Source: 3-1-20CM-4-69-9 sp963833655
GTDB taxonomy: Bacteria > Actinomycetota > Thermoleophilia > Gaiellales > Gaiellaceae
Assembly: GCA_963833655.1 (NCBI GenBank)
Contig: CAWHYL010000007.1
Span: 124,001-188,000, forward strand
Length of the DNA stretch: 64,000 nucleotides
Reading direction: 5' to 3'
Position numbers and translations under genes: made by a program. The notes below the pieces were generated by a model. That model made no database searches. It saw only the letters and a program-made list of their open reading frames with translations, and was not told where the DNA came from. Below are positions 32,694 through 40,338 of this stretch, in pieces; the stretch's first letter is position 1, and every line of letters begins with the position of its first letter.

Positions 32694-33636
32694 GCGCAGA
32701 AGCTAGAGCATCGAGGAGGCGCTCGTCATCTTTCTGAGTGCGGATCGTGATGCGGATACCGCCGCGGACGGGCCGGACGGCGAGCCCCTGCTGCAGCAGC
32801 CGGTCGTACTCCGCCTGCGGATCGTCGACGGGCACGTAGAGGAAGTTCGCAGCCGACGGCAGCGGCTTGAAGGCGAGCTCGCGCAGCCGCTCGGCCATGC
32901 GCTCTCGCTCGTCGAGGATCGGCGTCACGTCCGGCGGCGACTCGAGTCCCGCGAGCGCGAGCGCGGCCGACAGGGTCGACAGCGGCGCGGGATGCTGGCG
33001 CTTGTTCAGCTCCGCCGCGAGCTCGCGACCCGCGAGCGCGTACCCGACGCGCGCCCCCGCGAGACCGAACGCCTTCGAGAACGTGCGGAGGACGATCACA
33101 TCGTCGTCGATCAGCTCCACCGCGGTCGCGCCGGAGTACTCGAAGTACGCCTCGTCGACCACGAGCGGGCGCGCCGCCGGAAGCTCGCCCAGCTCGCCGG
33201 TCGGATTGTTCGGCCGGCAGCAGATCGTCAACACCGGCTCCTCGTCGCCGACCTCACCGCCCGCGACCCAGACGCTGATCGGGAACATCGGGTACGTCGG
33301 GTCGTTCGCGATCGCGACGGTGTCGCCCGGCGACACGAACGAGCGAGTCAGCAGCAGGATCAGGTCGTCGGCACCCGCGCCGAGGACGACGTTCTCCGGC
33401 GCGACGCCGGCGTAGCCGGCGATCGCGCGCTCGAGGTCCGGGTACCCGCCGTGCGGATAGGTGTGGATGCGCGCGAGCTCGTCTGTCAGCGCCTCCGCGC
33501 GCGTCGACGGCAGCGCCTGCGGCGACGTGTTGCCGTCGAAGCGGAGGATCTGCTCCACGGGCAGGCCGACGCGGGCTGCGATCTCGTGCGTCGACGGCGC
33601 GTCGTACGACTGGATCGTTCCCGTCAGCGCGCGCAC
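32683..33636 (-). CDS. Histidinol-phosphate aminotransferase-like PLP enzyme
   Basis: Class I/II aminotransferase of 317 residues. NTSPQALP, GAGADDLILLLTRSFV, RPNNPTGELGELP (PLP phosphate/aspartate region), VVDEAYFEYSG and the lysine motif TFSKAFGLAGARVGY (Schiff base) are all present, as are the C-terminal GIRITIR arginine. It resembles HisC and the related CobC/aromatic transaminases; it is a little short for HisC (about 350). No other his genes are near, so a role outside histidine synthesis is possible. It overlaps the exporter gene and is divergent from the cupin gene. Confidence 0.85.
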   Translation of the reverse strand: MRALTGTIQSYDAPSTHEIAARVGLPVEQILRFDGNTSPQALPSTRAEALTDELARIHTYPHGGYPDLERAIAGYAGVAPENVVLGAGADDLILLLTRSFVSPGDTVAIANDPTYPMFPISVWVAGGEVGDEEPVLTICCRPNNPTGELGELPAARPLVVDEAYFEYSGATAVELIDDDVIVLRTFSKAFGLAGARVGYALAGRELAAELNKRQHPAPLSTLSAALALAGLESPPDVTPILDERERMAERLRELAFKPLPSAANFLYVPVDDPQAEYDRLLQQGLAVRPVRGGIRITIRTQKDDERLLDALASAHGA

Positions 33637-33658
33637 GACGCGAGCCTAAACTGCCACG

Positions 33659-34009
33659 GTGGCCGACGACCCGACGCGAACGGATCCGGACAAGTACAAG
33701 GTCATCTTCGAGAACGACCGCGTCCGCGTGCTCGAGTACCGCGACGAGCCGGGCCAGTCGACGAGCCCGCACCGGCATCCCGACAGCGTCATGTACACCC
33801 TCTCGTCATTCGAGCGCAAGCTCGTGGCCGAAGACGGCCGGAGCCGTGAGGTGACGCTCGAGGCAGGCGAGGTCCGATGGCTCGACGCGCAGATTCACAG
33901 CGGCGAGAACGTCGGCTCGGCTCCGACGCACGTCCTCTTCGTGGAGCTGAAGGAGTCCGGGCCGCCGAGCGGCACCGGCCTCGGACCGGTGTCTCCCGCG
34001 GACACCTAG
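33659..34009 (+). CDS. Cupin-domain protein
   Basis: A 116-residue single-domain beta-barrel protein. SPHRHPDSVMYTLSSFERKL supplies the metal-binding HxH...E pattern of motif 1, and HVLFVELKE the second motif. A GTG at 33659 starts it, 22 bases from the divergent aminotransferase. Small cupins of this kind bind a metal or ligand and serve as sugar/organic-acid enzymes or stress proteins; I cannot assign a substrate. The downstream hairpin at 34075 ends it. Confidence 0.82.
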   Translation: MADDPTRTDPDKYKVIFENDRVRVLEYRDEPGQSTSPHRHPDSVMYTLSSFERKLVAEDGRSREVTLEAGEVRWLDAQIHSGENVGSAPTHVLFVELKESGPPSGTGLGPVSPADT

Positions 34010-34074
34010 GTTTCCCCGCCCTAGCCGGGGTCGGTCCCTGCGTCGAAGAGCGCGTACGGCGCGTCGACGAAACC

Positions 34075-34107
34075 GGCCTGAGGCCGCCGAAAGTGCGGCC
34101 TCAGGCC
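34075..34107. terminator. Bidirectional terminator between the cupin and GYD genes
   Basis: A perfect 13-bp stem (GGCCTGAGGCCGC 34075-34087, GCGGCCTCAGGCC 34095-34107) around a CGAAAGT loop lies between two converging genes. It is followed by TTCTCT on the plus strand and GGTTTC on the minus strand. Confidence 0.75.
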
Positions 34108-34121
34108 TTCTCTGAGCGACG

Positions 34122-34406
34122 CTAGACGAGCGTCTTCCAGAAGAGCTTGACGTCCTCCGCGGGGAACGTCTCGGTCTCGAACACTTCGAGCTTCGCGATC
34201 TTGCCGAGGACGCGGAACGCCGTCTCGAGATCGGGATACTCGAAGATGCCGAGGTACTCCCACGGGCCCATCACTGCGAGGAACCGCTCAACAGTGCCGC
34301 CCTCGGCTTCGACGATCTTGTGGATCGTGTCGAAGTACTCGGGAGTTTTGTCGAGATGCTCGCGCGCGATCGGCGCGACTCGGAACAAACCGACATAGGT
34401 GAACAT
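34122..34406 (-). CDS. GYD-domain protein
   Basis: A 94-residue protein of the GYD (Pfam PF08734) type: FDTIHKIVEAEGGTVERFLAVMGPWEYLGIFEYPDLETAFRVL is the central fold and KLEVFETETFPAEDVKLF the end. The family is dimeric, ferredoxin-like, and of unknown function; it appears next to stress and metabolism genes. Its start is preceded by GGAGGTGACGC on the minus strand, a strong ribosome site. No partner gene is evident. Confidence 0.8.
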   Translation of the reverse strand: MFTYVGLFRVAPIAREHLDKTPEYFDTIHKIVEAEGGTVERFLAVMGPWEYLGIFEYPDLETAFRVLGKIAKLEVFETETFPAEDVKLFWKTLV

Positions 34407-34493
34407 GCGTCACCTCCAGCTCGGGGGCATTGCCTAGAACCCCATCGACGCCGAGCCTCTCGCGTGCGCGATGCCGAGACATCGGCGCGGCTT

Positions 34494-34508
34494 CTGAACC
34501 AGGTTCAG
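34494..34508. promoter_or_regulatory. CTGAACC-A-GGTTCAG palindrome
   Basis: A 7-1-7 perfect palindrome about 85 bases upstream of the GYD start and just past the stop of the next minus-strand gene. It could be an operator for the GYD gene or the end of the upstream transcript; it has no T run. Confidence 0.35.
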
Positions 34509-34524
34509 CGGATCTACCGATGAC

Positions 34525-34689
34525 TCAGTCGAGACGCGGGCTGGAGCCCCGAGACTTGCCGGTGCGCGGGTCGCGGTACCGGTCGTGGTGCCGGGCATAC
34601 GGGCTCATCTCGAAGAGCGCCCACCCGACAACGAGCAGGGTGCCGACGACGAACGCGAACGCCAGAAAGGTGCCGAGGAATCCGTTCAT
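34525..34689 (-). CDS. Small single-span membrane protein
   Basis: A 54-residue protein: membrane helix GFLGTFLAFAFVVGTLLVVGW (residues 3-23), then MSPYARHHDRYRDPRTGKSRGSSPRLD, a basic tail. The ATG at 34689 has AAGGAGGAAGAG 5 bases before it, better than the longer frame. It is too small for a family call; similar short proteins are common in actinobacteria and usually unannotated. A stretch of 120 bases with no gene follows upstream. Confidence 0.7.
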   Translation of the reverse strand: MNGFLGTFLAFAFVVGTLLVVGWALFEMSPYARHHDRYRDPRTGKSRGSSPRLD

Positions 34690-34810
34690 CTCTTCCTCCT
34701 TGTGTGCCGACACCTTCCCGCGCAGACGCGGGTCCGTCATCCGCGCCTTCGCTGAGTGCCCGTCCGTGAGTTCCCCGATAAGCCCGAAGACGGGCCGCGT
34801 GGCGCAGGAG

Positions 34811-35078
34811 CTACTTCGTCAGGACGCCGCCGTACGTCACGCTCTGGCAGCTGATCCCGAACGCGTCATACGGCGCGATTCGGTAAGCCAACGCTCTGCC
34901 GTTCGAGCTGACGGTCAGCGGTCCGGCCTCTGTCGGAATGCCGACGACGAAAAGCTCGCCGTTGTGCACCGGCAGCTGCGTAAACGTCCCGCCGAACGAC
35001 ACGTGGTGCTTTTCCGTTCGCGAAGAGGTTCACGCTGACCGTTGCGTCACCCTTTCCGTGTAGAGCGACGCTCCACAT
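34811..35078 (-). pseudogene. Frameshifted small protein, restored by one base in an A run
   Basis: Two overlapping frames make one protein if a single A is removed from the AAAA run (TTTT on the plus strand at 35010-35013). The joined product starts MWSVALHGKGDATVSVNLFANGK and continues HHVSFGGTFTQLPVHNGELF and VGIPTEAGPLTVSSNGRALAYR, ending YDAFGISCQSVTYGGVLTK. The frame before the ATG reads CSNVVAGG and runs to a stop with no signal peptide, so the 5' end may also be lost. It looks like a small secreted beta-rich protein. It may be a real frameshift or an assembly/sequencing error in the homopolymer. Confidence 0.5.
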
Positions 35079-35132
35079 GCCGCCGGCGACGACGTTCGAG
35101 CAAGCTCGTGCTACACAACGTGCACTTATTTA

Positions 35133-35146
35133 AAATAGGCCTATTT
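35133..35146. promoter_or_regulatory. AT-rich 14-bp palindrome
   Basis: AAATAGGCCTATTT is perfectly self-complementary and sits in a short AT-rich stretch (about 35115-35165) that stands out in this GC-rich DNA. It lies upstream of the PRC-barrel gene and on the other side of the frameshifted gene. Most likely an operator or promoter element; the ~150-base remainder of the gap (35079-35254) holds no gene. Confidence 0.5.
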
Positions 35147-35254
35147 GCAGGTATTTCGCATGTTAGGCCCTTGGGCGGCTGGGTAGAAGAGCTGTACCTA
35201 GCAGGTCATGCACACGATCGAAGGCGAGGGCCTTCGCGAAGGGGTTGAAGCAAA

Positions 35255-35614
35255 ATGACGATCGCTGAGATTTGGACGTACAGCACCACCACGGCTCCGG
35301 CCGTCGACTTGACCGGCTTCAAAGTCGAGGCGCTCGACGGCAGCATCGGCAAGGTCGACGAGTCGACCAACGAGGCCGGCGGCAGCTTCATCGTCGTCGA
35401 CACGGGCCCGTGGATTTTCGGGAAGAAGGTGATGCTCCCGGCCGGAGTCATTCGTGACCTCGACCTCGACACCGAGACGGTGTTCGTCAACCGCACGAAG
35501 GATCAGATCAAGAACGCCCCGGAGTTCGACGACAAGCGGTACCGCAACCAGGACTACCGCGACGAGCTCGGCGGCTACTACGGCCCGGGCGGTAAGGGCT
35601 ACAACGACCGCTAG
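35255..35614 (+). CDS. PRC-barrel domain protein
   Basis: A 119-residue soluble protein. DLTGFKVEALDGSIGKVDEST, SFIVVDTGPWIFGKKVMLPAGVIRDLDLDTETVFVNRTKDQIKNAP is the PRC-barrel (as in photosynthetic reaction-centre H subunits and RimM-like proteins). The tail KRYRNQDYRDELGGYYGPGGKGYNDR is tyrosine-, glycine- and asparagine-rich and probably disordered. Such proteins are common in actinobacteria, sometimes stress-induced, with unknown function. A small hairpin precedes the ribosome site (35219-35236). Confidence 0.82.
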   Translation: MTIAEIWTYSTTTAPAVDLTGFKVEALDGSIGKVDESTNEAGGSFIVVDTGPWIFGKKVMLPAGVIRDLDLDTETVFVNRTKDQIKNAPEFDDKRYRNQDYRDELGGYYGPGGKGYNDR

Positions 35615-35635
35615 CCGGTCGCAGATCCGAGAACA

Positions 35636-35666
35636 CGAAGCCCCGCGGCGACGCGGGGCTTCGTCG
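35636..35666 (+). terminator. Rho-independent-type terminator of the PRC-barrel gene
   Basis: An 11-bp stem (CGAAGCCCCGC 35636-35646, GCGGGGCTTCG 35653-35663) with a 6-base loop starts 22 bases after the PRC-barrel stop and is followed by TCGTTT. It also sits downstream of the tRNA on the other strand. Confidence 0.7.
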
Positions 35667-35689
35667 TTTCAGGAGAACTCAAAAGGGAG

Positions 35690-35762
35690 AGCCGACGCCC
35701 GGACTCGAACCGGGGACCCCTTCATTACGAGTGAAGTGCTCTACCAGCTGAGCTACGTCGGC
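35690..35762 (-). tRNA. tRNA-Thr (CGT anticodon, reads ACG)
   Basis: The minus strand folds as a complete cloverleaf: 7-bp acceptor GCCGACG/CGTCGGC, D stem GCTC/GAGC, anticodon stem CTTCA/TGAAG with loop CTCGTAA, 5-base variable loop, and T stem CCCGG/CCGGG with loop TTCGAGT. The anticodon CGT reads threonine ACG codons. The CCA is not encoded (next bases TCTCCC after the discriminator). Confidence 0.95.
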
Positions 35763-35816
35763 GGGGCTCCTACTGTAGCGGCATCGCGGCCCAGCGCCTG
35801 CCCGCGCGGACGCCTG

Positions 35817-36061
35817 TTACGCGGCCGCGACGGGTCGCCCGCGGAACAGGAGGATGACGCTGCTGGCGAGCACGAAGATCAGCAACAGCAGGAAGCCGAT
35901 CAGGTCAAGGACGAGGCCGAAGTCGGAGCTGACGCCGCCCAGGCCGAACCGTGCAGGAAGAACAGGGCGGCCGCGGCAATTGCCACGCAGGCGAGCCGGC
36001 GCCGGAGATCCCGGCCGGCGAGAAGCAGCGCACCGATGGCGACGAAGAAGAGGCGCGACAA
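35817..36061 (-). pseudogene. Frameshifted small membrane protein
   Basis: A TTG at 36061 opens a frame reading MSRLFFVAIGALLLAGRD and then ACVAIAAAALFFLHG, after which the frame breaks at GGTTCGG (about 35945-35950); one added base continues it as GVSSDFGLVLDLIGFLLLL and VLASSVILLFRGRPVAAA, ending at 35817. Together it would be an about 81-residue protein with three hydrophobic helices. The break is one base, so it is either a real lesion or an assembly error. It fills the 313-base gap between the tRNA and the lipoprotein gene and is divergent from the latter. Confidence 0.4.
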
Positions 36062-36075
36062 CCGAAAACGCCACG

Positions 36076-36927
36076 ATGTGCCGCATGACCTCCGCGCTCT
36101 GCTCGATCACGACGTGCGCGGTGCTGGCCACCGCGGTCGTGGCTGCCGGATGCGGCTCCGAACGGCCGGACAACAACCTGCACGGGATCACGAGCGTGCT
36201 CGTTGCGCGGCACGGCAAGCTCGTCGAGGAGCGCTACTACAACGGCACGCGCGCGACCGACCGTCTGCCGGTCTTCTCGATCACGAAGAGCGTCACGTCC
36301 GCGCTGGTCGGGATCGCGATCGCCGACGGCAAGCTGAAGCTCGATGAGCGCCTGCCGTGGCGCCGGCAGGTCACGCTGCGGCAGCTGCTGTCGATGACGG
36401 CCGGCTACGCGCCGGCGTTCGAGTTCCAGCACGTCGACGCGCAGACGCTTGCGGCTCGGGCGCGCGTGAACAAGCGGGGGACGTTCTCCTACGACAGCGG
36501 CTCGTACGACCTCCTTGCCGACATGCTGGAGCGCGCGACAGGCATGCCGATCGCGGCGTACGCGCAGCGCCACCTGTTCGGGCCGATGGGGATCCGCGGC
36601 GTCCGCTGGCCGGGAGGGCGCGGCGCATCCGGACTGCTCCTCCGCCCGCGCGACCTGCTCACGTTCGGCGAGCTGTACCTCCACGACGGCAAAGGCATCG
36701 TCCCCGCGAGGTGGGTGCGCACGTCCACGCGTCCGGCCACCCGCATCAGGCGCGGCCTCGGCTACGGGTACGGCTGGTGGATCCGACCGCAGTCGTATGC
36801 CGGCTACGGCTACCTCGACCAGATCGTCGCCGTGTACCCGAAGCGCGACGAGGTCGTGGTCGTCACCGCGTCACGCGAGGACGCGAGGGCGCGTGCGCTC
36901 GTGCGCCGCATCGCCGGCGGGGAGTGA
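36076..36927 (+). CDS. Serine-hydrolase lipoprotein (beta-lactamase/PBP family, class C-like)
   Basis: A 283-residue lipoprotein with a lipobox in VLATAVVAAGC (Cys about residue 25). The active-site SxxK is SITK (VFSITKSVTSAL) and the second motif YDSGSYD replaces YxN as in many class C-type serine hydrolases; a third KTG-like element is not clear. The RQLLSMTAGYAP and ADMLERATGMPIAAYAQRHLFGPMGI segments are typical of the family. It may be a carboxypeptidase, esterase or beta-lactamase-like enzyme outside the membrane; resistance is not implied. It converges on the ECF sigma gene. Confidence 0.85.
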   Translation: MCRMTSALCSITTCAVLATAVVAAGCGSERPDNNLHGITSVLVARHGKLVEERYYNGTRATDRLPVFSITKSVTSALVGIAIADGKLKLDERLPWRRQVTLRQLLSMTAGYAPAFEFQHVDAQTLAARARVNKRGTFSYDSGSYDLLADMLERATGMPIAAYAQRHLFGPMGIRGVRWPGGRGASGLLLRPRDLLTFGELYLHDGKGIVPARWVRTSTRPATRIRRGLGYGYGWWIRPQSYAGYGYLDQIVAVYPKRDEVVVVTASREDARARALVRRIAGGE

Positions 36928-36965
36928 GTCTCGAGGGACGGCGACGCCCGCCCCAGGTGCCAGCG

Positions 36966-37646
36966 TCAGCCCTGCGGGAACCGGCTCGTCGACGTCCCGA
37001 TCTTGATAGCGGCCGCGCCGTCGCTGCCGAGGGGCGTCTTCGCACAAGCGACGACGCCGCCCGCGTCAGCGCCACGGCGCAGCCGCTTCTTCCACGTGTC
37101 CGCGTCCTGCTCCAGGCCCTGAGCCAAAGCGCGGCGAGCGCGGAAGATCAGGGTCTCTACGGCGGCCTGAGAGAGACCCAACTCGTCGGAGATCTCGCGA
37201 TACGTCAGCCCCTGCCACTCGCGCAGCAGGATCGCGCGGCGCTGGTTCTCCGGCATCTGCTCGAGAACGTCCTGCAGGCGGATCAGCTCGTCCGCGACTT
37301 GCTCGCGGCCGGGGACGACCTCCTGCAGCACCTCGAAATTGTTCGGCGCCTCGACGCGGCCGCGACGCCACGACGAGCGTCGGCGCGACAGGCACACGTT
37401 GTGCGCGATCTTGAACAGCCAGGCGGACTCGAGCTCGGGCACGATGCCCCGCTGGAGCCCGCGAAAGGCGTTCATGAACGTCGTCTGAACCGCGTCCTCG
37501 GCCTCCTCGCGCGAGCCGAGCTGGTGCAGGCAGTAGCCGAAGATCTGACCCGAGTAGCGCGCGTAGAGATCGCCTGCCGCAGCAGCGCCCGGAGCGTCGG
37601 ATCGCTCGACGCGGCTTGCTCGGCCTATGGACGGGACTGCGGCCAC
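36966..37646 (-). CDS. ECF sigma factor, with C-terminal extension
   Basis: A 226-residue group IV sigma. Region 2 is LYARYSGQIFGYCLHQLGSREEAEDAVQTTFMNAFRG and region 4 PENQRRAILLREWQGLTYREISDELGLSQAAVETLIFRARRAL. The GTG at 37646 has GGCAGGAGA upstream and begins before region 2, giving a normal N-terminus. After region 4 the protein carries about 45 extra residues (GVVACAKTPLGSDGAAAIKIGT), which could be regulatory. No anti-sigma gene lies next to it, so control may be through the extension. Confidence 0.88.
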   Translation of the reverse strand: MAAVPSIGRASRVERSDAPGAAAAGDLYARYSGQIFGYCLHQLGSREEAEDAVQTTFMNAFRGLQRGIVPELESAWLFKIAHNVCLSRRRSSWRRGRVEAPNNFEVLQEVVPGREQVADELIRLQDVLEQMPENQRRAILLREWQGLTYREISDELGLSQAAVETLIFRARRALAQGLEQDADTWKKRLRRGADAGGVVACAKTPLGSDGAAAIKIGTSTSRFPQG

Positions 37647-37723
37647 CGGTTCTCCTGCCTGACTGCGGGTACGCGCGGCTGCGGATACGCACGTACAGCG
37701 AATGTCGGCGTGACGAGAGCGGC

Positions 37724-38800
37724 CTACAGCCCTTGAACGAGGGTCTCTCGGCGCAGCCGCACGAAGAGAGCCTCGAGCGCGAGCGGCGCGCTGAGATTGA
37801 ACTCCTCGAAGGCGCGCCAGGTCTCGCGGACGATCTCGCACGACCGCTCGGCGCCGACGAGCCGCTCGGTCGTCCCGTCCTCGGCGAGCACCGCCAGCCG
37901 GTCGGCGTGGACGACGGCCCGCTCCGCGCCGACCGCTGTGACGACCAGGTCGCGGTACCACGAAGCCAGCTCCTCGAGCGCCGCGAGCAGCTCGTCGCGC
38001 TCAGCCCCGCGCGCAGCCCTGCGGACGCGCTGTTCGGCCTCACGCGCCGGCAGGTCGAGCAGCGCCACGTCCTCCTCGGCCGCGTCCTTCGCATCGGCCG
38101 CACGCTCGCGGGCGCCGTCGAGGACTCGCTGCGCGGCGTCGCGCGCATCGAATTCCGGATCGACGTAGACGGCGCGCGCAACCTCGAGCAGCGCCTCGCG
38201 GCGCTTCGCAGACTTCGGGTCGAGCAGGCGCGCGGCGCGGTCGAGCCGCCCGGCCGCGAGCCGCGCGAGCGTCGCCGCCTCCGCCGGCTCCAGACCGGGC
38301 GCGCGGGCGGCGATCTCCTCGCGGACGGCCCGCTCCGACAGCCGCGTGAACGGCACGAGCTGGCAGCGGGATCGGATCGTGTCCGGCAGCGGACCGAGGT
38401 CGTCGGCGACGAGGACGATCACTGCGTACGGCGGCGGCTCCTCGAGATCCTTGAGGAGCGCGTCGGCGGCGTCCTCGTTCATCGTCTCGGCGGCGTGCAC
38501 GAGGTACACGCGGCGGTCCGCCTCGAACGGGCGCATGTGCAGGTCGCGCCGCAGCGCGCGGATGTCGTCGATGCGGATCTGGTCGCCGACCGGCTCGAGC
38601 ACGTACACGTCGGGATGCGTGCCCCGTTGAACGCGGTCTGGCTCGCCGATCAGCTGTGCCGCAAACGCGAGCGCCGCCGCGCGCTTGCCGACGCCGGGGG
38701 GCCCGTGGAAGAGGTACGCGTGCGCAGGGCCTTCTGCGAGCGCCGCACGCAGCAGGCGCTTCGCCTCGTTCTGCTCAGGAAAGCTCTCGAACGCGTCCAC
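37724..38800 (-). CDS. holB: DNA polymerase III subunit delta-prime (HolB)
   Basis: Clamp-loader AAA+ subunit of 358 residues. HAYLFHGPPGVGKRAAALAF is the P-loop (Lys39), LVHAAETMNEDAADALLKDLEEPPP the sensor-1/helical part, and TIRSRCQLVPF carries the SRC motif typical of delta-prime. The four-cysteine zinc module between the P-loop and Walker B seen in many orthologs is missing (QLIGEPDRVQRGTHPDVYVL has none). It is preceded by tmk, whose end overlaps its start by 26 bases, so the two are cotranscribed. Confidence 0.9.
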   Translation of the reverse strand: MDAFESFPEQNEAKRLLRAALAEGPAHAYLFHGPPGVGKRAAALAFAAQLIGEPDRVQRGTHPDVYVLEPVGDQIRIDDIRALRRDLHMRPFEADRRVYLVHAAETMNEDAADALLKDLEEPPPYAVIVLVADDLGPLPDTIRSRCQLVPFTRLSERAVREEIAARAPGLEPAEAATLARLAAGRLDRAARLLDPKSAKRREALLEVARAVYVDPEFDARDAAQRVLDGARERAADAKDAAEEDVALLDLPAREAEQRVRRAARGAERDELLAALEELASWYRDLVVTAVGAERAVVHADRLAVLAEDGTTERLVGAERSCEIVRETWRAFEEFNLSAPLALEALFVRLRRETLVQGL

Positions 38801-39368
38801 GTATCTCCTCCGCCACTTCGTCTGCCGCTCGGTTGCCGTCCACGCTCACGATCCGGTCCGGGAACATCTGCGCCAGCGAACGGTACGCGCCGTCGACGGC
38901 ACGATGGAAGTCCTCGCCCTCGCGCTCGATGCGATCGCCGGCCTTCCTGCGCCCGTACGCGACGGCGGGGTCGACGAGGATGAGAAACGTCTGCACCGGC
39001 AGCAGCTCACCGGTGACGAGGAGGTTGAGCTCGAGCACCCGCTCGAGGCCGATGCCGCGCGCGATCCCCTGGTATGCAAGCGACGAGTCGATGTACCGGT
39101 CGCAGACGACGTCGCGTCCGGCGCCGAGCGCAGGCGCGATCACGCGCTCGACGAGCTCCGCTCGCGCCGCCGCGAAGAGCGTCGTCTCCGCCCACGCGCT
39201 CAGCTCCACCCCGTCGAGCAGCAGCTTTCGCACCTCCTCGCCGAACTGGGTTCCGCCGGGCTCGCGTGTCGTGACGACGTCGCGGCCCTCGGTGCGGAGG
39301 CATTCGGCCAGCAGGTTCGCCTGCGTGGTCTTGCCGGATCCGTCGACGCCTTCGAAGGTGAGGAACAC
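38775..39368 (-). CDS. tmk: Thymidylate kinase
   Basis: Phosphorylates dTMP to dTDP, the step after ThyX. The 197-residue protein has FLTFEGVDGSGKTTQANLL (P-loop), TTREPGGTQFGEEVRKLLL, DRYIDSSLAYQGIARGIG (the DRY/H nucleotide-binding motif) and a lid segment GRRKAGDRIEREG with basic residues. The GTG at 39368 gives MFLTFEGVDGSGKTT. It is divergent from the epimerase gene (21 bases) and overlaps holB. Confidence 0.95.
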   Translation of the reverse strand: MFLTFEGVDGSGKTTQANLLAECLRTEGRDVVTTREPGGTQFGEEVRKLLLDGVELSAWAETTLFAAARAELVERVIAPALGAGRDVVCDRYIDSSLAYQGIARGIGLERVLELNLLVTGELLPVQTFLILVDPAVAYGRRKAGDRIEREGEDFHRAVDGAYRSLAQMFPDRIVSVDGNRAADEVAEEIRGRVRELS

Positions 39369-39389
39369 CGCGGCCGTACGATACGGCGC

Positions 39390-40298
39390 GTGCGGGCGCT
39401 CGTAACCGGAGGCGCGGGCTTCATCGGCTCGAACGTCGTCGACGCGCTGCTCGCGCGCGGCGACGAGGTGCACGTCCTCGACGACCTGTCGCGCGGCACG
39501 CGCGACAACGTCGCCGACGCCGCTCGTCTGCACGAGGCCGACATCCGGGCGGACAGCGCGTCGGTGTTCGCGGACGCGGAGCCGGACGTCTGCTTTCACC
39601 TCGCCGCGCAGATCGACGTGCGCGTTTCCGTCGAGCGACCCGCGCTCGACGCCGACGTGAACATCGTCGGAACCCTGCAGGTCCTCGAGGCCGCTCGCGA
39701 GCACGGGACGAAGGTGGTCTTCAGCTCCACGGGCGGTGCAATCTACGGCGAATGCGACGGCCCGGCGGCGGAGGACCATGTGCGCGCGCCGCTTGCGCCC
39801 TACGGCGTGTCGAAGCTCTCGGCGGAGGAGTACATCGCCGCGTACAACCGTCTCTACGGCACCTCGCACGTGGCGCTCCGCTACGGAAACGTCTACGGGC
39901 CACGGCAGGACCCGCACGGCGAGGCCGGCGTGGTCGCGATCTTCATGAACGCCCTGCGCGACGGGAAGACGCCGCGGATCTACGGTGACGGCTCGCAGAC
40001 GCGGGACTACGTCTTCGTCGGCGACGTCGTCGCCGCGACGCTCGCCGCGGTCGGCCACGACGGCGGCGTGTTCAACGTCGGCACCGGAACGGAGACATCG
40101 GTCGTCGAGCTCTACGAGCGAATCCGGGGCGTGAGCGGGATCGAGCGCCCGCCCGAGCACGCCGAGCCGCGACCCGGCGAGCTGCAGCGGAGCGTGCTGG
40201 ATCCGTCGTGCGCCGGGCGCCAGCTCGACTGGAAGCCGCAGCACTCCCTCGACGAGGGCCTCGCCGCGACGTGGAATTGGATCTCGATCTCCAGGTAG
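39390..40298 (+). CDS. NAD-dependent nucleotide-sugar epimerase (GalE-like)
   Basis: Extended SDR of 302 residues: ALVTGGAGFIGSNVVDALLA (NAD motif GGxGFIG), LDDLSRGTRDNV, SSTGGAIYGE with the serine, and PYGVSKLSAEEYI with the YxxxK catalytic pair. RYGNVYGPRQDPHGEAGVVAIF and DYVFVGDVVAATLAA are the sugar-binding end. UDP-glucose 4-epimerase or a related UDP-sugar epimerase is likely; substrate is not certain. The GTG at 39390 begins directly at the Rossmann motif. Its neighbours suggest cell-envelope sugar supply. Confidence 0.9.
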   Translation: MRALVTGGAGFIGSNVVDALLARGDEVHVLDDLSRGTRDNVADAARLHEADIRADSASVFADAEPDVCFHLAAQIDVRVSVERPALDADVNIVGTLQVLEAAREHGTKVVFSSTGGAIYGECDGPAAEDHVRAPLAPYGVSKLSAEEYIAAYNRLYGTSHVALRYGNVYGPRQDPHGEAGVVAIFMNALRDGKTPRIYGDGSQTRDYVFVGDVVAATLAAVGHDGGVFNVGTGTETSVVELYERIRGVSGIERPPEHAEPRPGELQRSVLDPSCAGRQLDWKPQHSLDEGLAATWNWISISR

Positions 40299-40338
40299 AG
40301 AAGGAGCCGACTGCGACGGCCCGAACTCGCTTCGGGCA

